Shown here piece by piece: positions 1 to 9,094 of a stretch of 61,802 bases of DNA. The DNA is from Equadaptatus sp045642025 (GTDB taxonomy: Bacteria; Synergistota; Synergistia; Synergistales; Synergistaceae), in contig JAZUIB010000053.1 of the NCBI GenBank assembly GCA_045642025.1, forward strand, positions 1-61,802. The letters are read 5' to 3'. The notes below the pieces were generated by a model, which was not told where the DNA came from, did no database searches, and saw nothing but the letters and a program-made list of their open reading frames with translations. The number at the start of each line of letters is the position of its first letter. Position 1 is the first letter of the stretch. Position numbers and translations under genes: made by a program.

Positions 1-2
1 TT

Positions 3-140
3 CCGATATTTTCAATCTACAAAGATACTGAAAACAGACAGATTATTCTTCGCTGCGACAGCGTAGAATATGAAGACGAAATTGTCACTGACGAAAACGC
101 GAAAGCCTGTTTCAAACGAAATACGGCATATAGGAAATGA
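3..140 (+). CDS. C-terminal end of an unidentified protein (5' truncated)
   Basis: An open frame enters from the left edge and ends at a TGA at 138-140, giving 45 residues. The fragment is charged and has no motif I recognise. The stop codon lies inside the stem of a strong rho-independent terminator, which supports this being the true end of a plus-strand gene. The function cannot be told from this fragment. Confidence 0.6.
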   Translation, partial: PIFSIYKDTENRQIILRCDSVEYEDEIVTDENAKACFKRNTAYRK

Positions 141-162
141 GAGCAAGCGCTCTCATTTTTTG
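137..162 (+). terminator. Rho-independent terminator of the left-edge gene
   Basis: An 8-bp perfect stem (ATGAGAGC / GCTCTCAT) with the loop AAGC is followed by six T residues. It overlaps the stop codon of the upstream partial gene. Confidence 0.9.
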
Positions 163-534
163 GCTCTCACACCTTGACGTGGAATTGTTTTTTTCAAGAC
201 AAAATTAATATTGAGTGTCAAAGCAGTATTTAGCATCTCACGATTTATTGTGCAGTCTAGCGAAATTCACCCGATGTGCTTTTACCTTTAAAGCACGGTT
301 TTCAAGGTTTTTACTTTACTCAATTCAAATTCCCACGACAAAACTTGAATAAACTTCTTTTTACTGCTCTTTATACAAAACCTAATATGGTTTCTTTATT
401 CTACAATTGGAGCTCTCTTGCTTTTTTACAGACTTTTTTCTACAGGTTTAGGATACGGGTACAGAAATGACAATTATTTTACTTGCATCAGGTACATTTC
501 TCTATCCAACGTCAAAGTCTGAAGAGCCTAAAAT
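163..534. other. Gene-free interval, nothing recognised
   Basis: About 370 bases lie between the left-edge gene's terminator and the recA terminator. The only open frame of note is a 64-codon phenylalanine-rich frame at 276-470 without a ribosome binding site or protein-like composition. I see no tRNA, repeat or clear promoter. Confidence 0.5.
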
Positions 535-571
535 AAATAATTCGGACTGCTTACCGCAGTCCGAATTATTT
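535..571 (-). terminator. recA terminator
   Basis: A 16-bp perfect inverted repeat (arms 535-550 and 556-571) sits 24 bases past the recA stop codon. On the minus strand it runs into a T-rich tail. Confidence 0.85.
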
Positions 572-595
572 AATCCGTTTCATTTTTTAGATTTA

Positions 596-1723
596 TTATT
601 CAGCGTTGAGGTCTATTTTAAGTGCGCCTTCTTTTAGAAGCGATTCAACCGCATCCTCCGCACTTGTCAGTTCCTGCTCAGACTCATTGTCTTCTGATAT
701 ATCAAGGAGTCCAAGTCCTTCGGCAACCTTGCGCAGTACATCTTTTTTGATTTCTTCCATAAAATCCGGATGCTCTGCAAGGTAGTCAGCTGCGGCTTCC
801 TTGCCCTGTGCAAAAGTCTCTCCTTTATAGGCCATCCATGAACCTTTACGCCTTATTATTTCTGCATCTATTGCCATATCTATAACCGACACTGCCTGCG
901 GCACGCCTTTGCCGTATATAAGCGATGTATGCGCTGAACGGAACGGAGGCGCAAGTTTGTTTTTGACAACTTTTATCCAAAGTTCATGACCAATAGCAGT
1001 ATCTTTGGATGTAATTTGCTTGCCACGTTTTACCTCTATACGCACAGAACTGTAGAATTTAAGGGCACGCCCGCCAGTTGTGGTTTCTGTCGGACCTTGG
1101 CTGTAGCCGCTGTTTATTGTGGCACGCAACTGGTTAATAAAAATTACAGTAGTATTGCTCTTTGCTATTGCAGCAGTAAGTCTTCTGAGAGCATAGGACA
1201 TAAGCCTTGCCTGAAGTCCAACCTGATTTGAGCCTTCGCCCATTTTGCCATCAATTTCCGCCTGCGGAGTAAGCGCAGCAACAGAGTCAACGACAACAAG
1301 TGAAAATGCACCGCTGCGCACCAGTGTATCAATAATATAAAATGCCTGCTCACCGCTATCCGGCTGAGACATATAAAGATTGTCTGTATCAACGCCCAAC
1401 TGTTTTGCAAGATGTGGGTCAAGAGCATGTTCTGCGTCTATGAATGCTGTTGTACCGCCTGCTTTCTGAGCTTCGGCAAGTATGTGGAGTGCTATGGTAG
1501 TTTTACCGCCGCCTTCCGGCCCGAAAACTTCAATAATTCTGCCACGGGGAACTCCGCCTACCCCCAATGCCACGTCAAGAGGCAGTATGCCTGTTGATAT
1601 TACTTCAACCGTGCGCTGAGCCTCATCACCAAGACGCATAATCGCGCCTTCTCCAAATTTGTCTTTGATATCTGACAGTGCCTGTGCAAGGATATCTTCT
1701 TTTGTTACAACTTTCTTTGCCAT
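596..1723 (-). CDS. recA: RecA recombinase
   Basis: RecA is the ATP-dependent strand-exchange protein of homologous recombination and the LexA co-protease. The 375-residue product has Walker A GPEGGGKT at residues 68-75, where E. coli has GPESSGKT, a Walker B stretch around 142-147, and the loop-2 segment GPTETTTGG near 210. The frame extends 23 codons upstream, but the ATG at 1723 is preceded by GGAGGTG at good spacing and begins the family-typical MAKK, so it is the start. A TATAAT on the minus strand at 1813-1818 could be its -10 box, leaving a leader of about 80 bases. The terminator at 535-571 makes it monocistronic at its 3' side. Confidence 0.97.
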   Translation of the reverse strand: MAKKVVTKEDILAQALSDIKDKFGEGAIMRLGDEAQRTVEVISTGILPLDVALGVGGVPRGRIIEVFGPEGGGKTTIALHILAEAQKAGGTTAFIDAEHALDPHLAKQLGVDTDNLYMSQPDSGEQAFYIIDTLVRSGAFSLVVVDSVAALTPQAEIDGKMGEGSNQVGLQARLMSYALRRLTAAIAKSNTTVIFINQLRATINSGYSQGPTETTTGGRALKFYSSVRIEVKRGKQITSKDTAIGHELWIKVVKNKLAPPFRSAHTSLIYGKGVPQAVSVIDMAIDAEIIRRKGSWMAYKGETFAQGKEAAADYLAEHPDFMEEIKKDVLRKVAEGLGLLDISEDNESEQELTSAEDAVESLLKEGALKIDLNAE

Positions 1724-1826
1724 ATTCGGACACCTCCGGAATATAAATATAGTATAGTATTCAACTGCCCGGTCACCCGCCGTAAGCAGCAAACATATGA
1801 AACTGTTCTTATATTATACCCTATTT

Positions 1827-2414
1827 TCAGAGTTTGAACCGTTTCATCGGAGTATATTCTGCTCCTGCAGGGAGCAATCTGCTTCGCATAAGCACTATTT
1901 CATCCACAGTCCACGGCTCAAGTTTCAATTTGCTTTGCCTCAGTGCGTTTACCACGCTACCGTGCATATAACCAAACTCGCTTCTTCTGCCCAGTGTAAC
2001 GTGAGGCGTAAACGCTTTTCTCTCACGCTCCATTCCGCAACTTTCGGCAATCCGTGAAACGTTTTTCGCCAGTTCGGTCAATTTATCGGTGTCACCGCCT
2101 AAGCCTGTCCAAATTATTCGCGCGTTTTCAAGTTTTGGGAAACCGCCCATGCCTGAAAGTGACAACTGCAAAACGCCGCACTGCTTTATTTCGGAAAGCC
2201 TTTTTATAAACGTATCGACAATTTTCTGCGGGCGCTCGCCGCAGAATTTCAGCGTTATGTGCAGCGTTTCGGTACGCAGCCAGCGGATTTCGCCAGAAAC
2301 TTCGCACTGAGTTTTTGTCCATTCGGCGAGCTTTGCCCTGTGCGTGTCAGGTATTTCTATGCAGACAAAGCTACGAACAAGTTCTCCCGCAAACATAGGA
2401 ACGCAGCAGGTCAT
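1827..2414 (-). CDS. thpR: RNA 2',3'-cyclic phosphodiesterase (2H phosphoesterase)
   Basis: This 195-residue protein belongs to the LigT/ThpR 2H phosphoesterase family, which opens 2',3'-cyclic phosphates on RNA ends. The two catalytic H-x-T motifs are present as HITL at residue 52 and HVTL at residue 138, with the usual separation. The ATG overlaps the TAA of pncC by one base (TAATG), so translation is probably coupled; an in-frame ATG six codons later is the alternative start. It is the last gene of rimO-pgpA-pncC-thpR. The substrate in this organism is unknown. Confidence 0.88.
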   Translation of the reverse strand: MTCCVPMFAGELVRSFVCIEIPDTHRAKLAEWTKTQCEVSGEIRWLRTETLHITLKFCGERPQKIVDTFIKRLSEIKQCGVLQLSLSGMGGFPKLENARIIWTGLGGDTDKLTELAKNVSRIAESCGMERERKAFTPHVTLGRRSEFGYMHGSVVNALRQSKLKLEPWTVDEIVLMRSRLLPAGAEYTPMKRFKL

Positions 2415-2896
2415 TATTTCATCAGCCTCAAAAAAAGAGCCAGCGCTTCTTCAACGGTCGCATTGCGCACTGCCTTTCTGTCTCCGCTAAAATGACACAT
2501 GTAGGAAAAATTTCCGGCTGTCGATGAACTGCCGAACCACACGGTCCCGACAGGCTTTTCTCTGCTTCCGCCGCAAGGACCTGCAATTCCAGTTACCGCA
2601 ACAGCATAATCTGTTTTATAAAGCAGTCTTGCACCGTGTGCCATTTGTACAGCGCACTGCGGCGAAACAGCGCCGTATTTTTCCAACACACACGGCATTA
2701 TGCCCAGTATATTTTCTTTAGCGCTGTTATGGTAAGTAACAGCAGAGCCAAAAAACACTGACGATGATCCGGCAATTTCAGTTATTGACGCGCCAATCAA
2801 ACCGCCTGTACACGACTCTGCGGCAGAAATTGACACACCACATTCCAGTGCACGCCGAACAACTTGACCTGCAAGTTCAAAAATACTGTCTGTCAT
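2414..2896 (-). CDS. pncC: NMN amidohydrolase, CinA C-terminal domain type
   Basis: PncC deamidates nicotinamide mononucleotide to nicotinic acid mononucleotide in NAD salvage. The 160-residue product is the stand-alone C-terminal domain of CinA and carries the signature AAESCTGG (residues 25-32) with the family's Ser/Cys-rich active-site region. The N-terminal molybdopterin-binding half of full CinA is absent. The start overlaps the pgpA stop by four bases, and its stop overlaps the thpR start by one base, indicating an operon. The name follows the family assignment; activity is not shown by sequence alone. Confidence 0.9.
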   Translation of the reverse strand: MTDSIFELAGQVVRRALECGVSISAAESCTGGLIGASITEIAGSSSVFFGSAVTYHNSAKENILGIMPCVLEKYGAVSPQCAVQMAHGARLLYKTDYAVAVTGIAGPCGGSREKPVGTVWFGSSSTAGNFSYMCHFSGDRKAVRNATVEEALALFLRLMK

Positions 2897-3378
2897 TTTA
2901 AAACCTCCGCAACGACCTGCATTCCTCCGCCGTAAAACAACCAGTAAACAGTTCTTAACAAAACGTTTACAATAACACCGCCGACAATATCGTCAAGCAT
3001 AATTCCAAGACCACCGTGTATCTTGTCTGCGCGGCTAACAGGAAAAGGCTTGATAATGTCTATAATTCTGAACGCTAAAAGCGCAACAACAGCAAAATTC
3101 ATATCAAGACCATATGCAGAAAACCAATAACCGACAACCTCATCTATTACACATTCACCAGGGTCCTCACGGCCGCAGGATTTTTCATATTTATCGGCTG
3201 CGATACAGCCGACAACGGCAGTCAGCACTACCACCCACATCGGTATTCCTTTAAACGCAAGCCATACAACACAGGCTACCATAGACCCTATCGTGCCCGG
3301 CATACGCGAAAAACAGCTCAGTCCGCAAAGCGTGGCAATCATTCCATACCAACTTTTAACAGCTTTTGTAATTTCCAT
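2893..3378 (-). CDS. pgpA: Phosphatidylglycerophosphatase A
   Basis: This enzyme dephosphorylates phosphatidylglycerol phosphate, the last step of phosphatidylglycerol synthesis, at the inner membrane. The 161-residue protein has several hydrophobic segments, an early RMPGTIGS motif (residues 25-32), an acidic ECVIDEVVGYW segment and an LDDIVGG segment near the C-terminus, all typical of PgpA. The ATG lies directly after the rimO stop (TAAATG), and its 3' end overlaps pncC by four bases. It is therefore co-translated within the rimO operon. Confidence 0.92.
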   Translation of the reverse strand: MEITKAVKSWYGMIATLCGLSCFSRMPGTIGSMVACVVWLAFKGIPMWVVVLTAVVGCIAADKYEKSCGREDPGECVIDEVVGYWFSAYGLDMNFAVVALLAFRIIDIIKPFPVSRADKIHGGLGIMLDDIVGGVIVNVLLRTVYWLFYGGGMQVVAEVLK

Positions 3379-4668
3379 TTAACGAACCTCTTCTCCAGTT
3401 AAATCATGAGGCAGAGCTTCTTTTATCTTTACATTAATAACGTCGCCAACGCGCAAAGTGCCACGGGCATTGATTATCTCAATTACTCCGTCAACCTCTG
3501 GCGCTTCGCGGTAGCTGCGCCCCTCGGCATAATCAGTATCAGTTTTCTCAACAAGCACCCGAAGCATTTTCCCCTCAAACCTCTGCTGGCGTTCAAACGA
3601 AATCTGCTCCTGCAATTCCATAAGCTCCGCAAGTCTGCTTTCCTTTGTAGATTTTCTTACCTGTTTCGGCATAGCAGCAGCTTGGGTACCTTCCTCCGCA
3701 AAATATGTAAATGCGCCGACTCTGTCAAACTGCACTTTTTCAAGAAAATCAAGCAGACGTCCAAATGCGCGGCGTGTTTCGCCAGGGAAACCAACCATAC
3801 AGGTTGTACGAAGCGCAAAATCAGCATCAAGAGAACGGGCACAGCGGAAAATATCAATTAGCCGTTCTTTACTTATACCTCTGTTCATTGCGGCAAGTAT
3901 CCCCTCGTCAGCATGCTGAATCGGTATATCAAGATAATTCAAAATTTTGCTGCCTGAAACAATACGTTCAAGCAGCTGCGAAGTAACCCTGTCTGGGTGC
4001 AAATACAAAAGACGCAGTTTAACACCCTCTGGCAATTCGTTTTCAAGCGCGTCAAGCAGCTGTGTAAGCTGCGATTTTCCGGCAAAATCCATACCGTATG
4101 CCGTTAAATCCTGCCCGACAACACACAGTTCCTTCGCTCCTTCTTCCACAAGATGCAACGCTTCACTGACAACGGTTTTCACAGACAGACTGCACAAACT
4201 TCCGCGAATTGACGGTATAGCGCAGTATGTACAGCGGTTATCGCACCCTTCGCTGATTTTAAGATAACGGGTGAAAAACGGCGAATCCGGTAAATTTGCG
4301 CGGACACGCCCGCGCGACGTTTTACTGCCTAAAGCCTCAAGCACCTTATCCCACGCTTCGCTTTCAGCCCAGAAATCAACCGTGTCAAACCCTTTTGCAA
4401 GTTCGACACCATAGCGGTTGAAAAGACAACCGACAACACCGATTTTCTGAAGTTTTCCCTGTGACTTCATTTCCTCAAGGTCAAGTATGACCGAAATATT
4501 TTCCTCAACTGCAGGCTGAATAAAACCGCATGTATTTACAATGACTGCTTCAGCCTCTTCTGCTTCGCTCACAATCAAATGACCAGCGCGGCGGAGTACG
4601 CCTGCCAGACATTCACTATCAACTCTGTTTTTTGCACATCCAAGACTCAGAATGTAAATCTTCAACAT
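3379..4668 (-). CDS. rimO: Ribosomal protein S12 methylthiotransferase RimO
   Basis: RimO is a radical SAM enzyme that methylthiolates the conserved aspartate of ribosomal protein S12. The 429-residue protein has the N-terminal UPF0004 cluster cysteines at 11, 47 and 81, the radical SAM triad GCDNRCTYC at 141-149 and a C-terminal TRAM domain. The CAIPSIRG and LDIPIQH motifs favour RimO over MiaB. A longer frame begins at 4749, but the ATG at 4668 has AAGGAGA at ideal spacing and begins the conserved N-terminus. It is the first gene of rimO-pgpA-pncC-thpR and is divergent from the DedA gene. Confidence 0.95.
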   Translation of the reverse strand: MLKIYILSLGCAKNRVDSECLAGVLRRAGHLIVSEAEEAEAVIVNTCGFIQPAVEENISVILDLEEMKSQGKLQKIGVVGCLFNRYGVELAKGFDTVDFWAESEAWDKVLEALGSKTSRGRVRANLPDSPFFTRYLKISEGCDNRCTYCAIPSIRGSLCSLSVKTVVSEALHLVEEGAKELCVVGQDLTAYGMDFAGKSQLTQLLDALENELPEGVKLRLLYLHPDRVTSQLLERIVSGSKILNYLDIPIQHADEGILAAMNRGISKERLIDIFRCARSLDADFALRTTCMVGFPGETRRAFGRLLDFLEKVQFDRVGAFTYFAEEGTQAAAMPKQVRKSTKESRLAELMELQEQISFERQQRFEGKMLRVLVEKTDTDYAEGRSYREAPEVDGVIEIINARGTLRVGDVINVKIKEALPHDLTGEEVR

Positions 4669-4764
4669 AAAAATCTCCTTGCAATTATCCGGTGCAATTA
4701 TTTTACAACAGATTATGCCAATTTTACGATATACTATTAGCACAAACAATTCGGAGGGAAAAAT

Positions 4765-5391
4765 ATGCTCTCATACGCAGCAACTCTATTTCACACATTC
4801 ATTACGTGGCTTGTAGCAACAATAGGCAAACTGGGTTACATCGGGATTACAGGGCTTATGTTTCTTGAATCTTCCTGTTTCCCTTTTCCCAGCGAAGTTG
4901 TCATGCCGCCGGCAGGATACCTCGCAAGCAAAGGCGAAATGGACCTTATCGCCGTAATATTTTTCGGAATACTCGGCAGCATACTCGGAGCGCTTTTCAA
5001 CTACTGGCTTGCAGTACGCTGGGGACGCCCATTTCTTGAAAAATACGGCAAATATCTTTTTATCAGCAAAGAATCGCTTGACAAAGCTGAAACATTTTTC
5101 GCAAAACACGGGCACATCAGCACCTTTACAGGACGGCTTCTTCCGGTCATACGCCAATACATTTCGCTTCCGGCGGGACTAGCGCGAATGGATATGAAAC
5201 AGTTCTGCACCTACACTGCGATAGGCAGCGGAATATGGGTTGCAATACTTGCGTTGCTCGGCTACTTTCTCGGCAACAATGAAACTCTTATCCATACAGA
5301 GCTGAAAAAAATAACCATCGGGCTTATCATCGGATGTGTACTGCTCGTTGTAATTTACGTCATTTACTGCAGAAGGAAAAAGGTTAAATAA
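4765..5391 (+). CDS. DedA family inner-membrane protein
   Basis: The 208-residue protein matches the DedA/SNARE-associated family, implicated in membrane homeostasis and undecaprenyl phosphate or phosphatidylethanolamine handling. It has a long N-terminal hydrophobic region, the motif ESSCFPFPSEVVMPPAG (residues 35-51), a conserved GRLLPVIR segment, and C-terminal transmembrane helices ending in the basic tail RRKKVK. GGAGGG precedes the ATG. It stands alone, divergent from rimO and convergent with the next operon, with a shared terminator at 5426-5463. The exact lipid substrate cannot be told. Confidence 0.92.
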   Translation: MLSYAATLFHTFITWLVATIGKLGYIGITGLMFLESSCFPFPSEVVMPPAGYLASKGEMDLIAVIFFGILGSILGALFNYWLAVRWGRPFLEKYGKYLFISKESLDKAETFFAKHGHISTFTGRLLPVIRQYISLPAGLARMDMKQFCTYTAIGSGIWVAILALLGYFLGNNETLIHTELKKITIGLIIGCVLLVVIYVIYCRRKKVK

Positions 5392-5425
5392 TTTCAGGCA
5401 GAACAGTATAGTATAAAACAAACAA

Positions 5426-5463
5426 AAATCCGCCCGGAGATTTTTCTGAGCGGATTTAATTTT
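5426..5463. terminator. Bidirectional terminator between the DedA gene and the DUF1537 gene
   Basis: The inverted repeat AAATCCGC (5426-5433) / GCGGATTT (5450-5457) has A-rich sequence on the left and T-rich sequence on the right. It can therefore serve both convergent transcripts. Confidence 0.8.
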
Positions 5464-5477
5464 GCCATTCAACAGTT

Positions 5478-6644
5478 TTAATATTCAAACTCTATGATTT
5501 CTTTTACGATATTTTTCCCGCCGAAGCCGCCAGATTTTGAAACAAGGAGAAATTCCCGTGTGTCTGTCTGTGCTTTACAGAGCACTGTGCCCGAGGAGAT
5601 TTCGCACAGCGGGGTTATGCTTTTGCAGCCGAGTTTTCTGACTGTCTGTATGAGCGTGTCCCCACCGAATATCGCAAGCAGATCGGGGCAGAGTATATTA
5701 AAAAGCCGTTCAGTTTTTGCAGAGATGATTTCCGCCGTTTCTTTTCTCAAAGTTTCGGTCTCCTCTGCGCTGTATGCCGAAAAATCCGGTTCATTAGCAC
5801 TGTCTGCCGAAGAAATTAGCGCACAGCTTTGCTGAGCATAATATTCCGCAATTGTTTTGTCGTTGTCTGAAAGAGCAAATATTTTATATTCCTTTGCCGC
5901 TTCATCGACTTGTTCAAGCGTTATGGCATTCACGCTGCCAGAGACAAGCAGTATCTTTGTTTTTTCTGAACGTTTTTCTTCCGTTTTTTGTTCGGCGGCA
6001 AGTCCGAGAAGTTCCGGCAGATATTCCGCAAAACCAGCGCAGCCTGCAAGTGCGGTTGTGTCGCTGATTTTATCTGCTATTTTGCGTAAATCTTCTTCGT
6101 TTTGCGCATCATGCACACGTATAAACGGTTCTTCACAATCTTCGCAGCATGAGACCTGTATGTCGGTCTGCTTCGCAATAATATCAGGGATATAGGATTT
6201 TGTAACAGGATTGAAAGGATCTTCTCCAAATACAGATTTTGCAACCTCCGTACCTGAAATCAAATGTACACCGTTTATTGTTGTACGTCCGTTTTTAGGA
6301 AACGCAGGGATAAATTCAAGCACACCTGCCTGTACAGCGTCAAGCAGCGCTGAAAGTTCTGCTCCGATGTTGCCGCGCAGCGCTGAGTCTGTTTTTTTGT
6401 AAAAATGCTTTACACCGGATTTGTGTGCTTTTTCAGAAATCTGATAAACTTTTTTATATGCCTTTTCTGCAGTGTCGTGGCGACTCTCAAGGTCAGCAAC
6501 AATCACTGTTTCTTGATATTCAGCAATATTGCAGCTGTCAATATCTGAAAACAGTATTCGTGTTGAAATCCCAGTCTTTGCAAACTGGACTCCTGTATCT
6601 AAGGAGCCTGTAAAGTCATCGGCTAGAACGAGCAGTTTGGGCAT
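5478..6644 (-). CDS. Four-carbon acid sugar kinase family protein (DUF1537)
   Basis: This 388-residue protein has the N-terminal DDFTG signature (residues 9-13) of the DUF1537 family, which phosphorylates four-carbon sugar acids such as threonate or erythronate (DtnK/OtnK/DenK types). The C-terminal nucleotide-binding region contains IFGGDT and SKSGGFG motifs. It starts one base after the stop of the adjacent pdxA-like gene, so the two are translated together. In characterised pathways such a pair turns a tetronate into its 4-phosphate and then, by oxidation and decarboxylation, into dihydroxyacetone phosphate. Whether the substrate is D-threonate or D-erythronate cannot be decided from sequence. 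Confidence 0.88.
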   Translation of the reverse strand: MPKLLVLADDFTGSLDTGVQFAKTGISTRILFSDIDSCNIAEYQETVIVADLESRHDTAEKAYKKVYQISEKAHKSGVKHFYKKTDSALRGNIGAELSALLDAVQAGVLEFIPAFPKNGRTTINGVHLISGTEVAKSVFGEDPFNPVTKSYIPDIIAKQTDIQVSCCEDCEEPFIRVHDAQNEEDLRKIADKISDTTALAGCAGFAEYLPELLGLAAEQKTEEKRSEKTKILLVSGSVNAITLEQVDEAAKEYKIFALSDNDKTIAEYYAQQSCALISSADSANEPDFSAYSAEETETLRKETAEIISAKTERLFNILCPDLLAIFGGDTLIQTVRKLGCKSITPLCEISSGTVLCKAQTDTREFLLVSKSGGFGGKNIVKEIIEFEY

Positions 6645-6645
6645 T

Positions 6646-7683
6646 TTATTTTCCGAATTTTACAGCCGCCATGTCACAGGCTGTGTAAATCGCATCAACA
6701 AGACTCTGTTCATTTGCGAAACCCATGCCTGCGTGGCCGAATGCCGTGCCGTGGTCAACGCTTGTGCGTATAATAGGGAGTCCTACCGTGATGTTTACAC
6801 CTGACATTGCAGTAAATTTGTTTGTTTTTGAGTCTAACTTAAACCCGCAGAGTTTGAGCGGTATATGTCCCTGGTCGTGATACATTGCAACAACTATGTC
6901 ATATTTTCCGGCAATAGCTTTGACAAATACTGTATCCGGCGGAATTGGGCCTTCTGCATTTATGCCTCTCGCCCGGCATTTTTCCACAGCCGGAATTATG
7001 GAGGTGTTCTCCTCGTCACCGAAAAGCCCGTGTTCAGAGCAGTGCGCATTGAGTCCTGCAACCGCTATGCGCGGGTTGTCGTTTCCAAGCAGATGCATAG
7101 CTTCTTTTGCAAGCTCTATTGTGGTTTCGACGCGTTCTGGGTGTTCACGGATAATATCACAGGCATCGCGCATTGAAACGTGCGTAGTGACATGTACTAC
7201 ACGAAGCCCTGGCGCTGTAAGAAGCATGCCGTAATCGTCCGTACCGGTGTATTTGGCAAAAATTTCTGTATGCCCAGCGTAAGCATGGCCAGCAAGGTTA
7301 ATAGCCTCTTTGTTGATTGGTCCTGTTACGACAGCGTGCAGTTCATTGTTCATTGCAAGTTCTATTCCGGTGGTGACATATCTGAAAGATGCATCTCCGC
7401 AGTTTTTCTGCACTTTGCCAAATTCCCAGCCGCCTTCTTCAATCATTTTGAGATCTATAAGGTCAATAATTCCAAACTGTCCTTTAGCTTCAGCAGGATT
7501 TGTTATTGTATTGACCGCAAGCACTTCACTGCTGTGACAGAGCATTTTTTTCAGTACCGCACCATCACCTATTACTACAGGAATACAACGCTCGTAAACT
7601 GATTTGTCCGAAAGTGCCTTTACAGTGATTTCAGCGCCTATTCCCGCAGGGTCTCCCATTGTTATTCCAAGTTTGTAACGCAT
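6646..7683 (-). CDS. pdxA2: PdxA/PdxA2-family 4-phosphate dehydrogenase
   Basis: The 345-residue protein belongs to the PdxA family of metal- and NAD-dependent dehydrogenases. It has the N-terminal ITMGDPAGIG, the metal-binding HAYAGHTE and MYHDQGHIPLK segments, and a C-terminal VDHGTAFGHAG. The family includes 4-hydroxythreonine-4-phosphate dehydrogenase (vitamin B6) and the PdxA2 branch acting on tetronate 4-phosphates. Pairing with a DUF1537 kinase favours PdxA2. The frame opens at 7692, but GAGGAG lies against that ATG and nine bases before the ATG at 7683, so the latter is the likely start. No aldolase or transporter gene is adjacent. Confidence 0.9.
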   Translation of the reverse strand: MRYKLGITMGDPAGIGAEITVKALSDKSVYERCIPVVIGDGAVLKKMLCHSSEVLAVNTITNPAEAKGQFGIIDLIDLKMIEEGGWEFGKVQKNCGDASFRYVTTGIELAMNNELHAVVTGPINKEAINLAGHAYAGHTEIFAKYTGTDDYGMLLTAPGLRVVHVTTHVSMRDACDIIREHPERVETTIELAKEAMHLLGNDNPRIAVAGLNAHCSEHGLFGDEENTSIIPAVEKCRARGINAEGPIPPDTVFVKAIAGKYDIVVAMYHDQGHIPLKLCGFKLDSKTNKFTAMSGVNITVGLPIIRTSVDHGTAFGHAGMGFANEQSLVDAIYTACDMAAVKFGK

Positions 7684-7790
7684 GTACACCATCTCCTCGG
7701 TGCAAATTATTTTTTGTTTTTATTGTCTTTACAAAACAGGCTAATTGTAAACTACTTTCTCTTAATTTTCAATATGTTCGGCAAAAATAA

Positions 7791-7816
7791 ATATGCTCCG
7801 CCGAGGCAGAGCATAT
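7791..7816 (-). terminator. Terminator after the DUF815 ATPase gene
   Basis: The 8-bp stem ATATGCTC / GAGCATAT has a 10-base loop and is followed on the minus strand by a T-rich tail. It starts four bases past the DUF815 stop codon. Confidence 0.75.
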
Positions 7817-7819
7817 TAT

Positions 7820-9094
7820 TTATTTTTTCTTTCCTGCCGCATGCTCCACAAACTGTCTTGCCGCACGTCCGGAGAAACCTCCGTGCTGCAACTCCCAGCG
7901 GATTGCGCCATGGTCAAGTTCTTCATTAACTTCAATGCCGTATTCCGCAGCAAGCGCGTGGACAATGTTTAGATATTCGCGCTGAGCGGGTGAAATGTAG
8001 CGGATAAGCAGTCCGAAGCGGTCAACAAGCGACATTTTTTCCTGCATTGTTTCGGACTCGTGCATATCCTCCTGCATATCCTCTTTGTCCTTCCAGCTCT
8101 CTTTCATGAGATGGCGGCGGTTTGAAGTTGCGTAGATAAGCACGTTGTCCGGACGTTTTTCAAGCCCTCCTTCAATAAACGATTTGAGATACTTGTATTC
8201 AATTTCAAACTGTTCAAAGGAAAGATCGTCCATAAAAAGAATAAAACGGTAATTTCTGTTCTTGATAATGCTAATAATCTCGTCAAGGTCTTCAATCTGA
8301 TGCTTGTAAACCTCAACCACCCGCAGCCCGCGCTCTGCGTATTCATTCATAATCGCTTTTATTGAAGTAGATTTGCCTGTTCCGCTTTCGCCGTAGAGCA
8401 ATACATTGTTGGCAGGACGCCCTTCAACAAAAGCTTCAGTGTTGTCACAAAGCAGCTGTTTCTGTTCGTCATAGCCGATTATGTCTGAAAGCGCGACTTT
8501 CTCCGTGTTTGTTACAGGAACTATCGCACGCGCGTTTTTGTCCCAGCGGAAAGCATTATATGCTGCATACTGCCCTACGCCGAATGAGGCATAGAATTTT
8601 TCAAGCACAACATAAAGTTCCTGCGCGCTTTTTGCACTGCCAATGTTATCAGCCAATATTGTAATACGAAGAGATGTACCGCTTTTATTTTCATGTAACG
8701 GTTTGAAATCAGCTATTTTTGAGAAATAGCCTGTTTCTGTGAATTCGTCAACTTTTCTAAAATCCAGAGATATATATTTAACAAAATCTTCCAGTTCCTC
8801 AAGTATAATCGTCTTTAGACTTCCGCTGACATGCGCCATCCGCTCGTGTGCAAGCGCAAACTGCATTTCTGTTTCAGAAAACAATTTAGCAAGCCACAAC
8901 AGCCATGGATTTCCTGCTGTGCCGAGTTTTTCGGCGTTGGCTGCCATTTTGCATACAGCGTCAAAGTAATCGTTCTTTTCATTATCAAAGCAACGTTCTC
9001 CGATAAGAGGATCGCCTATTTTGTCAACGAGACACCTCACTGCTCTGAAAACGTCATCGCCGTATATTTCTCGCAGTACAAATGGTCTATTCAT
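7820..9094 (-). CDS. DUF815 AAA-type ATPase
   Basis: The product of about 424 residues has the family's unknown N-terminal half followed by an ATPase core. Walker A LYGESGTGKST lies near residue 233, Walker B ILFMDDLSFE follows, and there are arginine-rich C-terminal segments including LVDRFG. DUF815 proteins are MoxR/DnaA-like P-loop ATPases whose physiological role I do not know. The frame opens at 9151 inside typA. The ATG at 9094 (MNRPFVLRE) overlaps the typA stop by eight bases and gives the usual N-terminus; 9103 is also possible. The overlap suggests coupling to typA. Confidence 0.8.
   Translation of the reverse strand: MNRPFVLREIYGDDVFRAVRCLVDKIGDPLIGERCFDNEKNDYFDAVCKMAANAEKLGTAGNPWLLWLAKLFSETEMQFALAHERMAHVSGSLKTIILEELEDFVKYISLDFRKVDEFTETGYFSKIADFKPLHENKSGTSLRITILADNIGSAKSAQELYVVLEKFYASFGVGQYAAYNAFRWDKNARAIVPVTNTEKVALSDIIGYDEQKQLLCDNTEAFVEGRPANNVLLYGESGTGKSTSIKAIMNEYAERGLRVVEVYKHQIEDLDEIISIIKNRNYRFILFMDDLSFEQFEIEYKYLKSFIEGGLEKRPDNVLIYATSNRRHLMKESWKDKEDMQEDMHESETMQEKMSLVDRFGLLIRYISPAQREYLNIVHALAAEYGIEVNEELDHGAIRWELQHGGFSGRAARQFVEHAAGKKK

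Noticed and set aside
276..470. A 64-residue plus-strand protein upstream of recA
   Set aside because: No ribosome binding site and a phenylalanine-rich random composition in an AT-rich gap.
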